From Bacteroidales bacterium (GTDB lineage: Bacteria > Bacteroidota > Bacteroidia > Bacteroidales > UBA12077), in assembly GCA_027859205.1 (NCBI GenBank), contig JAQIBH010000005.1, positions 1-36,876 of the forward strand: 36,876 nt of DNA, given 5' to 3'. Numbering within the stretch: the stretch's first letter is position 1; every line of letters starts with the position of its first letter. The position numbers were made by a program, and so were the translations under genes. Below are positions 24,227 to 33,106 of the stretch, in pieces. Under the pieces are notes generated by a model, which made no database searches, was not told the origin of the DNA, and saw nothing but the letters and a program-made list of their open reading frames with translations.

Positions 24227-27200
24227 TTATTCTCTTTTATCAAGTACTGCCTCCCTAAATAATTTACGCTCTTCTTTACTCAGTTTAAAAATATCATTTT
24301 TCACCTCATTTTTTAAATAACTTACGCCAATCCTGAACATTTTTAGCGGGATCACACTTTCATTATATTCAGCAAGTATTTCGGTTAGCGTTTTTTCAAT
24401 ATTATTTAATCTTTTATTTTCATAATCCTCAATGCTTATCAAAATATCAAATAAAGAATCAGGCAGGGATTTCCAAAGTTGCTTATCTTTTTTCTCTTTT
24501 TGTAATAACTTTATTATAAAATCAAAGTATGATTTAATAAATGCTTCAGAGCCAAATCTAAAAAGATTATAAAAAATATCTTCAATTAACGAAACTGTCA
24601 ACAAATCATTATCAATATTTTTAATGAGTTTAATTATAAGTTCTTTACTTTTATTTTGGTCATTTATCCTTAAATAAGCACCAAGTAAACTAAAGTTTGT
24701 GAACATATTCTCAGAATTTATTTCCAGTCCATTATGAAAGGCATCAAACGCACTTTCAATTTTGTCTGCTTTCAAGTAACTTAATCCTAGACTGTTGTAT
24801 CTATCATCTTTTTCAGGATTAAGCTCAATTGCCTTCCTATAACTTTTTATTGCTTCTTCGTATTGTTTCAGATTTGAAAATAAAATCCCCAATGCGTAAA
24901 AAGCTTCATCATTTTCAGGATTAATTTCCACTACTTTTTGGTTTGCTTCTATGGCTTCTTTATATTGTTCTAGGTTTAAAAAAGCAATTCCAAGTCCGTG
25001 AAAAGCAACTTCATTTTCAGGATTAATTTCCGCTGCTTTTTGGTACGCTCCTACAGCTTCTTTATATTGTTCTTGGCTTAAAAATGCTATTCCTAAGCCT
25101 TGAAAAGCAACTTCATTTTCAGGATTAAGCTCAACTGCTTTTTGGTACGCTCCTATGGATTCTTTATATTGTTTTAGATTTAGAAACGCGAAACCCAGAT
25201 CGTTAAAAACATTTTCATTTTCAGAGTTAAGCTCAATTGCTTTTTGGTAAGCTCCTATGGCTTCTAAATATTGTTCCAGATTTGAAAATGAAATTCCAAG
25301 TCCGTGAAAAACCACTTCATTTTCAGGATTAAGCTCAGCTGCTTTTTGGTAAGCTTCTATAGCTTTTTTATGTTGTTTTAGCTTTAAGAACAGAATTCCC
25401 AGCCCATTTAAAGCCCTTTCATTTTCTGAGTTAAGCTCAACTGCTTTTTGGTAAGCTTCTATAGCCTTTTTGTTTTTTCCTAGATTCTCAAGAGCAAGAC
25501 CTATATTAAAATAAGCGGTGTCTATATCCGGTTTAAGCTCAACTACTTTTTGAAAACTTTTAAGGACATCTTCATGTTTTCCAAGTTTGCCTTGAGCAAT
25601 CCCTATTTGATAAAAATAATTATCGTCTTTCGGATTTATTTCTGCAGCTTTTTGGTATGCTTCTAAGGCATCTTTATATTGTTTCAGTTCTGAAAATAAA
25701 AATCCCAACTCGTGAAAAGCCCAATCATTTTTAGGATTAAGCTCAACTACTTTTTGGTAAGCTTCTATGGCTTCTTTATATTGTTTTAGGTTAAGAAATG
25801 CAATACCCATATTAGCATAAGCGGTTTCGTTATCTGGTTTAAGATCAACTGTTTTTTGGAAATTTTTCAAAGCATCTTTGTGTTTTCCAAGATTACCTTG
25901 AGCAAGACCTATTTGATAAAAATAATTATCACCTTTCGGATTAATTTCTGTGGCTTTTTGGAATGCTTCTATGGCCGCTTTATATTGTTTTAGATTTAAA
26001 AATGTGTTTCCTAGCCCGTTAAAAGCTCCATCATTTTCGGGATTAAGCTCAACAGCTTTTTGGTAAGCTTCTATAGCTTTTTGGTATTTTTCAAGATTGC
26101 TAAAAGCAGTACCCATATTAATATAAGCTGTGTCATTATCTGGATTAAGTTCGATTGCCTTTTGAAAATTTTTCACGGCATCTTCATGCTTTCCAAGGTT
26201 ACCGTGAGCAATTCCTATGTTATAAAATAGATCATCGTTTTCAGGAAAATGTTTTACCGCTTTTTTATAGTGCTTAATAGCTTCTTCGTATTGGTTTTCT
26301 TCAATAAAGACATTTCCCTTTTTAAAACTCTCATATGACAAGTCTATTTGTTTAAGAGGCCCTGTGTTGGGCGAATGAATTATACTATCCAATTCTTTAT
26401 AATTATCAATTCTATCTAAAACTCTATGAGAAAATGAATTTTTCTCTCGTTCCAGCTCACTTAAAACTAAACCATACATCATTGCTTCATTTTCGAATTT
26501 ATCTTTTATCTCCTTACATTGAAACTTTGCTCCGTATTTAAACTTTAAGTATTGTTCCTTCAAAATTCTTCCATCATAATAGGCACTTAAGAAATCAACG
26601 AACAAACTTGAAATTCCATTAGGATTTTCACTAATTTCAAAACATATTCGCATCAAGGGTTCCTTTAACTCATAATAAACATCTTTACCTGACTTATTCT
26701 TATCAATCATACCCTTATTAAAGAGCAAAGATAATTGCTTACTAATAACATTAGGTTCAATAAAACATGCTACAGCTATTTCTTTTCCGCTTATTGCACC
26801 ACGATTCAGGCTTAAATATTTTACAATTTTTTGTTGTAGTGGTGGCAGGTCATTAATAAATTGTTCATAATATGGCTTTAAATCGTTCATTACTTTTATA
26901 AAAATACCCGAAAGTTCAGATTTGAAATCTGCCTTTAAAAAGCTATAAAATGTAACAAGTAAACGATGGTTGCCTTCTGTAAGTTCGTAAATCGCCTTAA
27001 GCTTGCCCTCTAATTCGTTCTCTTTAATTACACTTGCGAGTTCATCATTGCCTTCGGTTTTTGCAATTACGCCCAAAAACCTTACGGTTTCTTCAAAGTT
27101 GAGTTTTTCAAGTTGAGAAATATTAAAGAAATTATAGAACGGACTTTTACTATCCTGAAGATTAGCTATTAAGTTTTGACTGGTTGCAATTATAGTAAGG

Positions 27201-27739
27201 TTATTGTAAAGATGAATAAAATCACGAAGACTTCTTTCACCCTGAGAACCCAGTGCTTTAAGGATTTTATCAAAATTTTCTATAAGAAGAATGACGATCC
27301 GTTTATTAGCAAAATTTAGAAGAATATCTTTTACAAATATTGTTCTTTTGTCGAGATTTTTTATTAAGGATGCTTCTGAGATTTGAGACTCAAGTGTCTC
27401 GCTTCCTGATTCTCCATACCTTACGAAAGCCCTTATAATACTAACCATGAGGTCTGTAAAATTGGCAATCCCCACTTCGTCTTCCGACATGTAAGCAATT
27501 ACGGACTTATTAGATATTTCTTTGTTTTGTTTCAAACGATTATACAAAACTTTAATAAGATGTGTTTTACCACTACCTCTTGGAGCAATTACAAGCGATT
27601 GCCATGTTGCTGATTTGCTGATTTTATTTACGCAGTTTTTCTCAATCTCATCTACAATCTTTGCCCTTACAGTTAAAGTTTGCTCGAGAATTTTAGGATC
27701 AACGCTCTTAGCTCCAAATGTTAAAAGTGAATTTATCAT
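24227..27739 (-). CDS. P-loop NTPase - winged helix - 16-TPR protein (STAND-like architecture)
   Basis: A 1170-residue protein. The N-terminal AAA/STAND-type ATPase (about 1-290) has Walker A APRGSGKT at 52-59, Walker B IVILLIEN at 148-155 (Glu-Asn in place of Asp-Glu), sensor-1 IIATSQN and a sensor-2-like GNHR at 256-259. A winged helix spans about 297-370 (LPPLQQKIVKYLSLNRGAISGKEIAVACF). A helical stretch is followed by sixteen uninterrupted 34-residue TPRs at 468-1011, then a helical tail to 1170. Repeats 2-10 are three copies of a three-TPR unit. NTPase-winged helix-repeat order is that of STAND switches, but no effector domain is recognised. It is encoded 1 base after the upstream ATPase gene. 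Role unknown. Confidence 0.82.
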   Translation of the reverse strand: MINSLLTFGAKSVDPKILEQTLTVRAKIVDEIEKNCVNKISKSATWQSLVIAPRGSGKTHLIKVLYNRLKQNKEISNKSVIAYMSEDEVGIANFTDLMVSIIRAFVRYGESGSETLESQISEASLIKNLDKRTIFVKDILLNFANKRIVILLIENFDKILKALGSQGERSLRDFIHLYNNLTIIATSQNLIANLQDSKSPFYNFFNISQLEKLNFEETVRFLGVIAKTEGNDELASVIKENELEGKLKAIYELTEGNHRLLVTFYSFLKADFKSELSGIFIKVMNDLKPYYEQFINDLPPLQQKIVKYLSLNRGAISGKEIAVACFIEPNVISKQLSLLFNKGMIDKNKSGKDVYYELKEPLMRICFEISENPNGISSLFVDFLSAYYDGRILKEQYLKFKYGAKFQCKEIKDKFENEAMMYGLVLSELEREKNSFSHRVLDRIDNYKELDSIIHSPNTGPLKQIDLSYESFKKGNVFIEENQYEEAIKHYKKAVKHFPENDDLFYNIGIAHGNLGKHEDAVKNFQKAIELNPDNDTAYINMGTAFSNLEKYQKAIEAYQKAVELNPENDGAFNGLGNTFLNLKQYKAAIEAFQKATEINPKGDNYFYQIGLAQGNLGKHKDALKNFQKTVDLKPDNETAYANMGIAFLNLKQYKEAIEAYQKVVELNPKNDWAFHELGFLFSELKQYKDALEAYQKAAEINPKDDNYFYQIGIAQGKLGKHEDVLKSFQKVVELKPDIDTAYFNIGLALENLGKNKKAIEAYQKAVELNSENERALNGLGILFLKLKQHKKAIEAYQKAAELNPENEVVFHGLGISFSNLEQYLEAIGAYQKAIELNSENENVFNDLGFAFLNLKQYKESIGAYQKAVELNPENEVAFQGLGIAFLSQEQYKEAVGAYQKAAEINPENEVAFHGLGIAFLNLEQYKEAIEANQKVVEINPENDEAFYALGILFSNLKQYEEAIKSYRKAIELNPEKDDRYNSLGLSYLKADKIESAFDAFHNGLEINSENMFTNFSLLGAYLRINDQNKSKELIIKLIKNIDNDLLTVSLIEDIFYNLFRFGSEAFIKSYFDFIIKLLQKEKKDKQLWKSLPDSLFDILISIEDYENKRLNNIEKTLTEILAEYNESVIPLKMFRIGVSYLKNEVKNDIFKLSKEERKLFREAVLDKRE
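25319..26236 (-). repeat. 306-bp higher-order tandem repeat (three copies) in the TPR gene
   Basis: Units 26236-25931, 25930-25625 and 25624-25319 each encode three TPRs (102 residues). Each unit opens with a distinctive TPR (FYNIGIAHGNLGKHEDA, FYQIGLAQGNLGKHKDA, FYQIGIAQGKLGKHEDV), then TAYxNxG and a third TPR. Units 2 and 3 both begin DNYFYQIG. This indicates recent three-TPR block duplication rather than single-repeat slippage. Confidence 0.8.
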
Positions 27740-27740
27740 T

Positions 27741-28922
27741 TTAATATGCTTTATTTCTTTTCCACCATAATTTTAATAAAGAGTACTTAAAACCATAAGC
27801 TCTTTCCTCTTCTTTACTTTCACGAAATAGATATCCATCGTTTTTTAGCCTTTCAATTTCTTTATTAATTTCAATTCGGTTAATTTCTGTTGTATGTACT
27901 AGCACATTATTGGCAATTTCAGCCTCTGTTACGAGCATAGTGCTTTTACTTACGAAATTTAAAATATAAATTGAAATTTCAAGTCTAGGATAATAATGCT
28001 CAATCCTGTCATAGAAATGTTTAATACTTGCCTTACCTTTGGTATCATTCACTATTTCCTCAAATGCATCTTCTATTTTTTCTAATTCAGTATTTTTCTT
28101 TGATTTTGTTATTTTATCAAATACAATATCTATGAAATAAGGAATATTGTCTGACCTTTCACATATCATCTTTATTAATTCATCGGCCAAATCTAAATCG
28201 CAGCCTAGATTAAGACATTTTCCAAAATAAATGGCATTTTCATCAGTGAACGTCTCAAGCTCGTACAGATCCATATGATTTAAGGGATCTCCAATATTGT
28301 GTCCAGTCCTTTTTATTTTGTCCAGTACTAAATCGATACCAATTGAACCGCAGTAAACAAATCTTATCTTTTTGAATTCATTTTCAAAAGTAATATTTCT
28401 AAAAAACCCAATTATTACAGAAGCCTCATCATTTGGTAATTCATCAAGGAATATTGAGAACTCATCCAGCATTATTATAATCAACTTATCCTTTTGCTTT
28501 TCAATCAGCTTTTTAAAGAGATATAATAACTTTTTCTGCCATGAGTACTCTATCTTTTTTAATTTAACACCTGGCACTTCTTCAACCACATTAGTTGCTT
28601 TGTTGTAAAAATATTCAATCTTCTTTGATACTCCTTCGTCTATAAGATCCATTTCTTTTACTCTGTCAAGTAAAACTGATGCCAAATTTTCCGGAGAGGA
28701 AACTCCCTCAATAGGTTTATAAATAGAAACAAATCCATCTTGTCCATCAGCATCCATTTTTCTTAATATTGAACTTTTACCAAAGCGTCTTTCTGCAAAA
28801 AAAGCAACACCTTGTTTCTCAAGAATGCTCCAAAGGTCAGATATTTCTTCATCACGACCAACAACATCTCCTGTTGCAACTGCCCCACCAGTACTGGGCG
28901 TAATAGGAATAATTTCTTTCAT
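27741..28922 (-). CDS. Archaeal-ATPase-like P-loop NTPase with winged-helix tail
   Basis: A 393-residue protein. A GRDEEI motif at about residues 22-27 precedes Walker A AERRFGKSS (43-51, lacking the first Gly of GxxxxGKS). Walker B is LIIIMLDEF (147-155), sensor 1 is around FVYCGSIGID, and SDNIPYFID resembles the sensor-2 region of archaeal-type ATPases. The C-terminal ~90 residues form a winged helix ending YSLLKLWWKRN. The apparent TTG start at 28940 lies in the -7 box; the ATG at 28922 (MKEIIPITPSTGG) is preferred. It is the first gene of a two-gene unit with the TPR-ATPase. No nuclease or other effector domain is visible; function is unknown. Confidence 0.8.
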   Translation of the reverse strand: MKEIIPITPSTGGAVATGDVVGRDEEISDLWSILEKQGVAFFAERRFGKSSILRKMDADGQDGFVSIYKPIEGVSSPENLASVLLDRVKEMDLIDEGVSKKIEYFYNKATNVVEEVPGVKLKKIEYSWQKKLLYLFKKLIEKQKDKLIIIMLDEFSIFLDELPNDEASVIIGFFRNITFENEFKKIRFVYCGSIGIDLVLDKIKRTGHNIGDPLNHMDLYELETFTDENAIYFGKCLNLGCDLDLADELIKMICERSDNIPYFIDIVFDKITKSKKNTELEKIEDAFEEIVNDTKGKASIKHFYDRIEHYYPRLEISIYILNFVSKSTMLVTEAEIANNVLVHTTEINRIEINKEIERLKNDGYLFRESKEEERAYGFKYSLLKLWWKRNKAY

Positions 28923-28937
28923 TATACAATTTTTATA

Positions 28938-28968
28938 CAAATATATAACTTTATTTGACGTGCGTCAA
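28938..28968 (-). promoter_or_regulatory. Candidate promoter of the two-ATPase operon
   Basis: On the minus strand a TTG (plus 28966-28968) and TATATTTG (plus 28938-28945) are separated by 20 bases, matching the Bacteroidota consensus. The ATG at 28922 follows after 15 bases. The first 16-bp repeat lies across the spacer and the -33 TTG. Confidence 0.55.
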
Positions 28969-29001
28969 GTTTTGCGTACGTTATTTTTGACGTGCGTAAA
29001 T
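28954..29001. repeat. Three tandem 16-bp repeats, putative operator
   Basis: Copies start at exactly 28954, 28970 and 28986 with shared pattern TTTnnCGTnCGTnA. Copy 1 (TTTGACGTGCGTCAAG) contains the near-palindrome TTGACG-TG-CGTCAA, copy 2 is TTTTGCGTACGTTATT, and copy 3 is TTTGACGTGCGTAAAT. The CpG-rich core stands out in an AT-rich gap. The position over the candidate promoter suggests repression by a multimeric DNA-binding protein. Confidence 0.75.
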
Positions 29002-29348
29002 AAATAGACTATTAAAAAATGCTACTGTTTCAAATAAAATCGTTGAAGTAGTTATTGTAAGTACAATAAAACAAATCTATAAACACTAAAAAGATTGATA
29101 AAAGTTTTGCCTGCCTAAGTATTTTAGACTAAAGACTTAGCATGTATTTTTGAATATTTTTCAGGAATTTCGAGATATTTCTCATATTTCTGTACGTTGA
29201 AATAATTTCCATTTTCAAGACAAAATCGACTCCTCTAATTATTAGGACAGTATGACAAGTAGCATATGCATAACACACTTCGATAAACTCAGTGTGACAA
29301 ACTAATCTAGAGAAATATCTTATATTGGCTCAAAAAATAAAATTAAAA
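29002..29348. other. Gene-free stretch between the operator repeats and gcvP terminator
   Basis: About 350 bases with no credible open reading frame, tRNA or promoter-gene pair. A weak dyad (CTAAGT 29115-29120 / ACTTAG 29135-29140) and the short palindrome at 29274-29296, listed separately, are the only structures seen. Confidence 0.5.
29274..29296. repeat. Short palindrome resembling a dispersed REP-like element
   Basis: CACACT (29274-29279) / AGTGTG (29291-29296) around TCGATAAACTC. The sequence ACTTCGAnnnnCTCAGTGTGACA resembles a short palindrome I recall as dispersed in intergenic regions of many bacteria. Only one copy is seen in this window. Confidence 0.35.
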
Positions 29349-29379
29349 AATCCCGAAACGTTTAACATGTTTCGGGATT
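29349..29379 (-). terminator. Rho-independent terminator of gcvP
   Basis: Perfect 11-bp stem AATCCCGAAAC (29349-29359) / GTTTCGGGATT (29369-29379), 9-base loop, followed on the minus strand by a T run. Confidence 0.85.
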
Positions 29380-29398
29380 CCAATTTATTTAAGTTTTA

Positions 29399-32293
29399 TT
29401 ATTTTATTGTTTTAAAACTTATTGTACCGTCTCTATAATCATCAATTGGAGCACAAGAACAAATTAAGTTTCTATCGCCATAACCATCATCAATTCGGCT
29501 TACACTTGGCCAGAATTTATTTTCACGAATCCAGGCTAGTGGGAAAGCAGCTTTTTCTCTATCATAAGTACGATCCCAGTTATTTGCGATAACTACTTCT
29601 TGAGTATGTGGTGCATTTCTTAAAACATTTTTCTCCGGATCTGCTTTACCATCTTTAACTTCAATTATTTCATTGTAAATTGAAATCAATGACTCAACAA
29701 AACGATCAAGTTCTTGTAATGATTCACTTTCTGTTGGTTCAACCATTAATGTACCATGAACAGGGAAAGATAATGTTGGTGCATGGAAACCATAATCCAT
29801 TAAACGTTTTGCAATATCAGCCTCGGTGATATTCGCCATTTCTTTAAAATTTCGACACTCTACAATCATTTCATGAGCTACAAATCCAGTCTCACCAGTA
29901 TAAAGAATATCATAAAATCCTTTTAACGAAGCGGCCAAATAATTAGCATTTAAAATCGCCATTTTACTAACGCTTGTTAACCCATCGCCACCCATCATTT
30001 TAATAAATGCGTGAGATATAGTAAGAACACTAGCACTTCCCCAAGGAGCAGCAGAAATTGCTTTAATTGCTTTTTCACCACCAATATTAACTACCGGACT
30101 AGTTGGTAAATAAGGCTTTAACTGCTTAGTTACACCAATTGGCCCAACTCCCGGACCTCCACCACCATGAGGAATGGCAAACGTTTTATGTAAGTTTAAG
30201 TGACAAACATCTGCTCCAATACTTGCTGGATTTGTTAATCCTAATTGAGCATTCATATTTGCACCATCCATATATACCAGTCCACCATTTTTGTGAACTA
30301 TTTCGTTCATTTCTTTTATTTTGCTTTCGAACACACCATGTGTCGATGGATAAGTTACCATCCATGCAGCTAAATTATCTTTGTGTTCTTCTGCTTTCTT
30401 TTGTAAATCATCGATATTGATATTTCCATTTTCCTCACATTCAACAACAACAACTTCCATCCCAGCCATTACAGCACTTGCCGGATTAGTTCCGTGTGCC
30501 GATGATGGAATTAATGTAATATTCCTATGTCCCTGGCCTTTTTCAATATGATATTCACGAATTACCATTAATCCTGCATATTCGCCTGCTGCACCTGAGT
30601 TAGGTTGAAAAGAAATAGCATCGAAACCGGTAACTACTTTTAAATCTTCTTCAAGCTCATTGAATAACTGATGATAACCTTCAGCTTGATCAACAGGAAC
30701 AAATGGATGCATACCACCAAATTCCGGCCAGCTTATTGCAAACATTTCTGTTGCAGCGTTTAATTTCATTGTACAAGAACCTAAAGAAATCATCGAGTGA
30801 GTTAATGAAAAATCCTTTCTTTCGAGTTTCTTGATATAACGCATCATTTCTGTTTCTGAATGATAACGATTGAAAATCTCTAAGTTTAGGAATTCACTAG
30901 TACGTTTAAATTTGTCATTAACAAAAACTTCATTATTTATATTATTTATAGCTTCAGCTTTTTTACCTGCTGCTTGAGCAAAAATACCTACTACATTATT
31001 TAAGTCTTGAATTAATGTTGTTTCATCGGTACTAATACCAATTGTATTATCATCGATATAATTAAAATTGATTTCCTTTGCCAGAGCCAATTTCTTAATT
31101 TCGGATGCTTTAACACTTCCCAAATTAACTTTTAAAGTATCAAAGAAGTTCTTATTTTCTTGCTTATAACCTAAAGCTTGTAAGTTTTCATTTAATGTAA
31201 CAGCCATATTGTGCGCATGCAGTGCGATTCGTTTTAATCCTTCTGCCCCATGATACACAACATACATTCCTGCCATTGTAGCCAATAACGCTTGTGCTGT
31301 ACAAATATTTGAAGTAGCTCGTTCACGCTTAATATGTTGCTCTCGTGTTTGAAGAGACATACGTAAAGCAAGTTTATTTTGAGAATCTTTAGAAATTCCA
31401 ATTATTCGGCCCGGAATATTTCTTTTATACTTTTCAGTTGTTGCAAAATAACCTGCATGAGGACCGCCATAACCCATTGGAATACCAAAACGTTGAGTTG
31501 TACCTACTACAACATCAGCACCCCATTCTCCAGGAGGAGTTAAAAGTACTAAACTCATAATATCAGCGGCAACGGCAACAGCAGTTCCATTTTCATGTGC
31601 TTTATCTACAAATTCTTTATAATCAATTACTTTACCATCGCCAGCAGGATACTGAACAATGGCTCCAAAAACCTTATCATTTAAAGCAAAATCTTTAAAA
31701 TTCCCTTTTACTATTTCTATTCCCAATGGTACAGCACGGGTCTCTATAACATCAATTGTTTGAGGAAACATATTTTCATCAATAAAGAAAATATTTGCTC
31801 CTGCTTTAGCTTGTGCTCTTGGTCGTCCATTGTACAACATTATCATTGCCTCAGAAGCTGCTGTTGCTTCATCTAACAAGGATGCATTTGCTAATTCCAT
31901 TCCTGTTAAATCCATTACAACAGTTTGAAAATTCAACAATGCTTCTAAACGACCTTGAGAAATTTCAGCTTGATAAGGAGTATATGAAGTATACCAACTA
32001 GGATTTTCTAAAATATTACGCTGAATAACTGCAGGTAAAATTGTATCATAATATCCTAAACCAATAAATGATTTAAAAAGTTTATTCTTTGCTGCTATTC
32101 TTCTTAGCTTCTTTGAATATTCGAATTCACTAATCCCTTTACCAATAGCCATTGGTTTGTCGAGACGAATTGCTTTGGGTACTGTTTTATCAATTAGTTC
32201 ATCGAGACTTGAAACTCCAATTTTTTTGATCATTTGATCAATTTCATGATCTCGAGGACCATTGTGACGTTTAATGAAATTATCTAATGCCAT
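29399..32293 (-). CDS. gcvP: Glycine dehydrogenase (decarboxylating), P-protein
   Basis: PLP enzyme of the glycine cleavage system: it decarboxylates glycine and passes the aminomethyl group to lipoylated H-protein. At 964 residues it is the fused single-chain form (both the GcvPA and GcvPB halves). It starts with FIKRHNGPRDHEIDQMI, has the N-half motif YTPYQAEISQGRLEALLNFQ, and in the C-half the PLP lysine K703 in CHLNLHKTFAIPHGGGGPG. C-terminal motifs TLMVEPTESES and IRENKFWPSVSRIDDGYGDRNL are conserved. gcvT and gcvH are not adjacent. A single-gene unit with its own terminator. Confidence 0.96.
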   Translation of the reverse strand: MALDNFIKRHNGPRDHEIDQMIKKIGVSSLDELIDKTVPKAIRLDKPMAIGKGISEFEYSKKLRRIAAKNKLFKSFIGLGYYDTILPAVIQRNILENPSWYTSYTPYQAEISQGRLEALLNFQTVVMDLTGMELANASLLDEATAASEAMIMLYNGRPRAQAKAGANIFFIDENMFPQTIDVIETRAVPLGIEIVKGNFKDFALNDKVFGAIVQYPAGDGKVIDYKEFVDKAHENGTAVAVAADIMSLVLLTPPGEWGADVVVGTTQRFGIPMGYGGPHAGYFATTEKYKRNIPGRIIGISKDSQNKLALRMSLQTREQHIKRERATSNICTAQALLATMAGMYVVYHGAEGLKRIALHAHNMAVTLNENLQALGYKQENKNFFDTLKVNLGSVKASEIKKLALAKEINFNYIDDNTIGISTDETTLIQDLNNVVGIFAQAAGKKAEAINNINNEVFVNDKFKRTSEFLNLEIFNRYHSETEMMRYIKKLERKDFSLTHSMISLGSCTMKLNAATEMFAISWPEFGGMHPFVPVDQAEGYHQLFNELEEDLKVVTGFDAISFQPNSGAAGEYAGLMVIREYHIEKGQGHRNITLIPSSAHGTNPASAVMAGMEVVVVECEENGNINIDDLQKKAEEHKDNLAAWMVTYPSTHGVFESKIKEMNEIVHKNGGLVYMDGANMNAQLGLTNPASIGADVCHLNLHKTFAIPHGGGGPGVGPIGVTKQLKPYLPTSPVVNIGGEKAIKAISAAPWGSASVLTISHAFIKMMGGDGLTSVSKMAILNANYLAASLKGFYDILYTGETGFVAHEMIVECRNFKEMANITEADIAKRLMDYGFHAPTLSFPVHGTLMVEPTESESLQELDRFVESLISIYNEIIEVKDGKADPEKNVLRNAPHTQEVVIANNWDRTYDREKAAFPLAWIRENKFWPSVSRIDDGYGDRNLICSCAPIDDYRDGTISFKTIK

Positions 32294-32377
32294 ATTATAT
32301 TGTTTTTAAAAGGTAAATATTTATTTGTTTAATTATTTTAAGTTCAAAATTTAACATAAGATTTTGAATAATCCTTA

Positions 32378-32385
32378 CAAATATA
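32378..32385 (-). promoter_or_regulatory. Candidate -7 element of gcvP
   Basis: Minus strand TATATTTG matches TAnnTTTG, 84 bases before the gcvP ATG. The leader would be about 75 bases, too short for a known glycine riboswitch, and no such fold is seen. Confidence 0.4.
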
Positions 32386-32456
32386 ATTTTATTTTCTAAA
32401 CAGTTGTGACTTAAAACAGTCATTTATAAACATTGCTCTTGATAAGTCTTTCGAAT

Positions 32457-33092
32457 TTAAAAGAATGGATTATCACTCTTTTCATTGCCAATAGTAGTAC
32501 TCTCGCCATGACCAGGATATACTATAACCTCATCGTTTAATGTGAAAAGTTTTTTATTAATACTTGCAATTAAAGTATCATAGTCTCCACCTGGCAAATC
32601 TGTTCTTCCAATCCCACCCTTAAATAAAACATCACCAACTATAACGAATTTCTCATGCTCATTATACAAAGCAATACTTCCAGGCGAATGTCCGGGAACA
32701 TGCTTTACTAAAAGAATGGTATTACCGAATTTAATTTCCTCACCTTCATTTACAAATCGACTCGGAATTGGAGGTTCTTGGATATCAAGTCCAAAAGCCG
32801 CTGCCATATCATTTGAACGTTCAAGCAAAGGCAAATCCTCTTTGTTTGCAATCGATTCAACACCATATTTATTTACTAAATATGCATTCCCCAATATATG
32901 ATCGATATGACAATGTGTATTTATAATAAATTTTAAGGTTAAGTTGTTTTCTGAGATGAAATTATTTATTTGATGAAACTCCTTCTCATTATTGCAACCT
33001 GCATCTATTATTATACATTCATTTGATTCATCGTAAAGTAAAAATGTATTTTCCTGAAACGAATTAAATACAAAAATTTTAATCTTAGTCAT
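32457..33092 (-). CDS. Metallo-beta-lactamase-fold hydrolase, glyoxalase II-like
   Basis: A 211-residue binuclear metal hydrolase. The HxHxDH motif is THCHIDHILGN (about residue 57). Further metal ligands are in VPGHSPGS (His), VIVGDVLFKGGIGRTDLPGG (Asp) and YPGHGEST (His). The compact size without a C-terminal helical domain and the GIGRTDL motif match the YcbL/GloB-like group that hydrolyses thioesters such as hydroxyacylglutathione or analogues; the substrate is not certain. It begins 14 bases after pcm, in the same direction, so they form a two-gene operon. Confidence 0.88.
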   Translation of the reverse strand: MTKIKIFVFNSFQENTFLLYDESNECIIIDAGCNNEKEFHQINNFISENNLTLKFIINTHCHIDHILGNAYLVNKYGVESIANKEDLPLLERSNDMAAAFGLDIQEPPIPSRFVNEGEEIKFGNTILLVKHVPGHSPGSIALYNEHEKFVIVGDVLFKGGIGRTDLPGGDYDTLIASINKKLFTLNDEVIVYPGHGESTTIGNEKSDNPFF

Positions 33093-33106
33093 GATATAAT
33101 TTTAAA

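Noticed and set aside
24227-27739. TPR repeats as a CRISPR-like or satellite array
   Set aside because: The 102-bp periodicity is explained by the 34-residue protein repeat, and the frame is intact throughout.
24227-28940. Known antiviral STAND (Avs) or other named defence system
   Set aside because: The fold order is similar, but there is no effector domain and no neighbouring defence gene, nuclease or mobile-element boundary, so a defence label would be unsupported.
32294-32456. Glycine riboswitch upstream of gcvP
   Set aside because: The leader is short and AT-rich and none of the conserved glycine aptamer core could be found.
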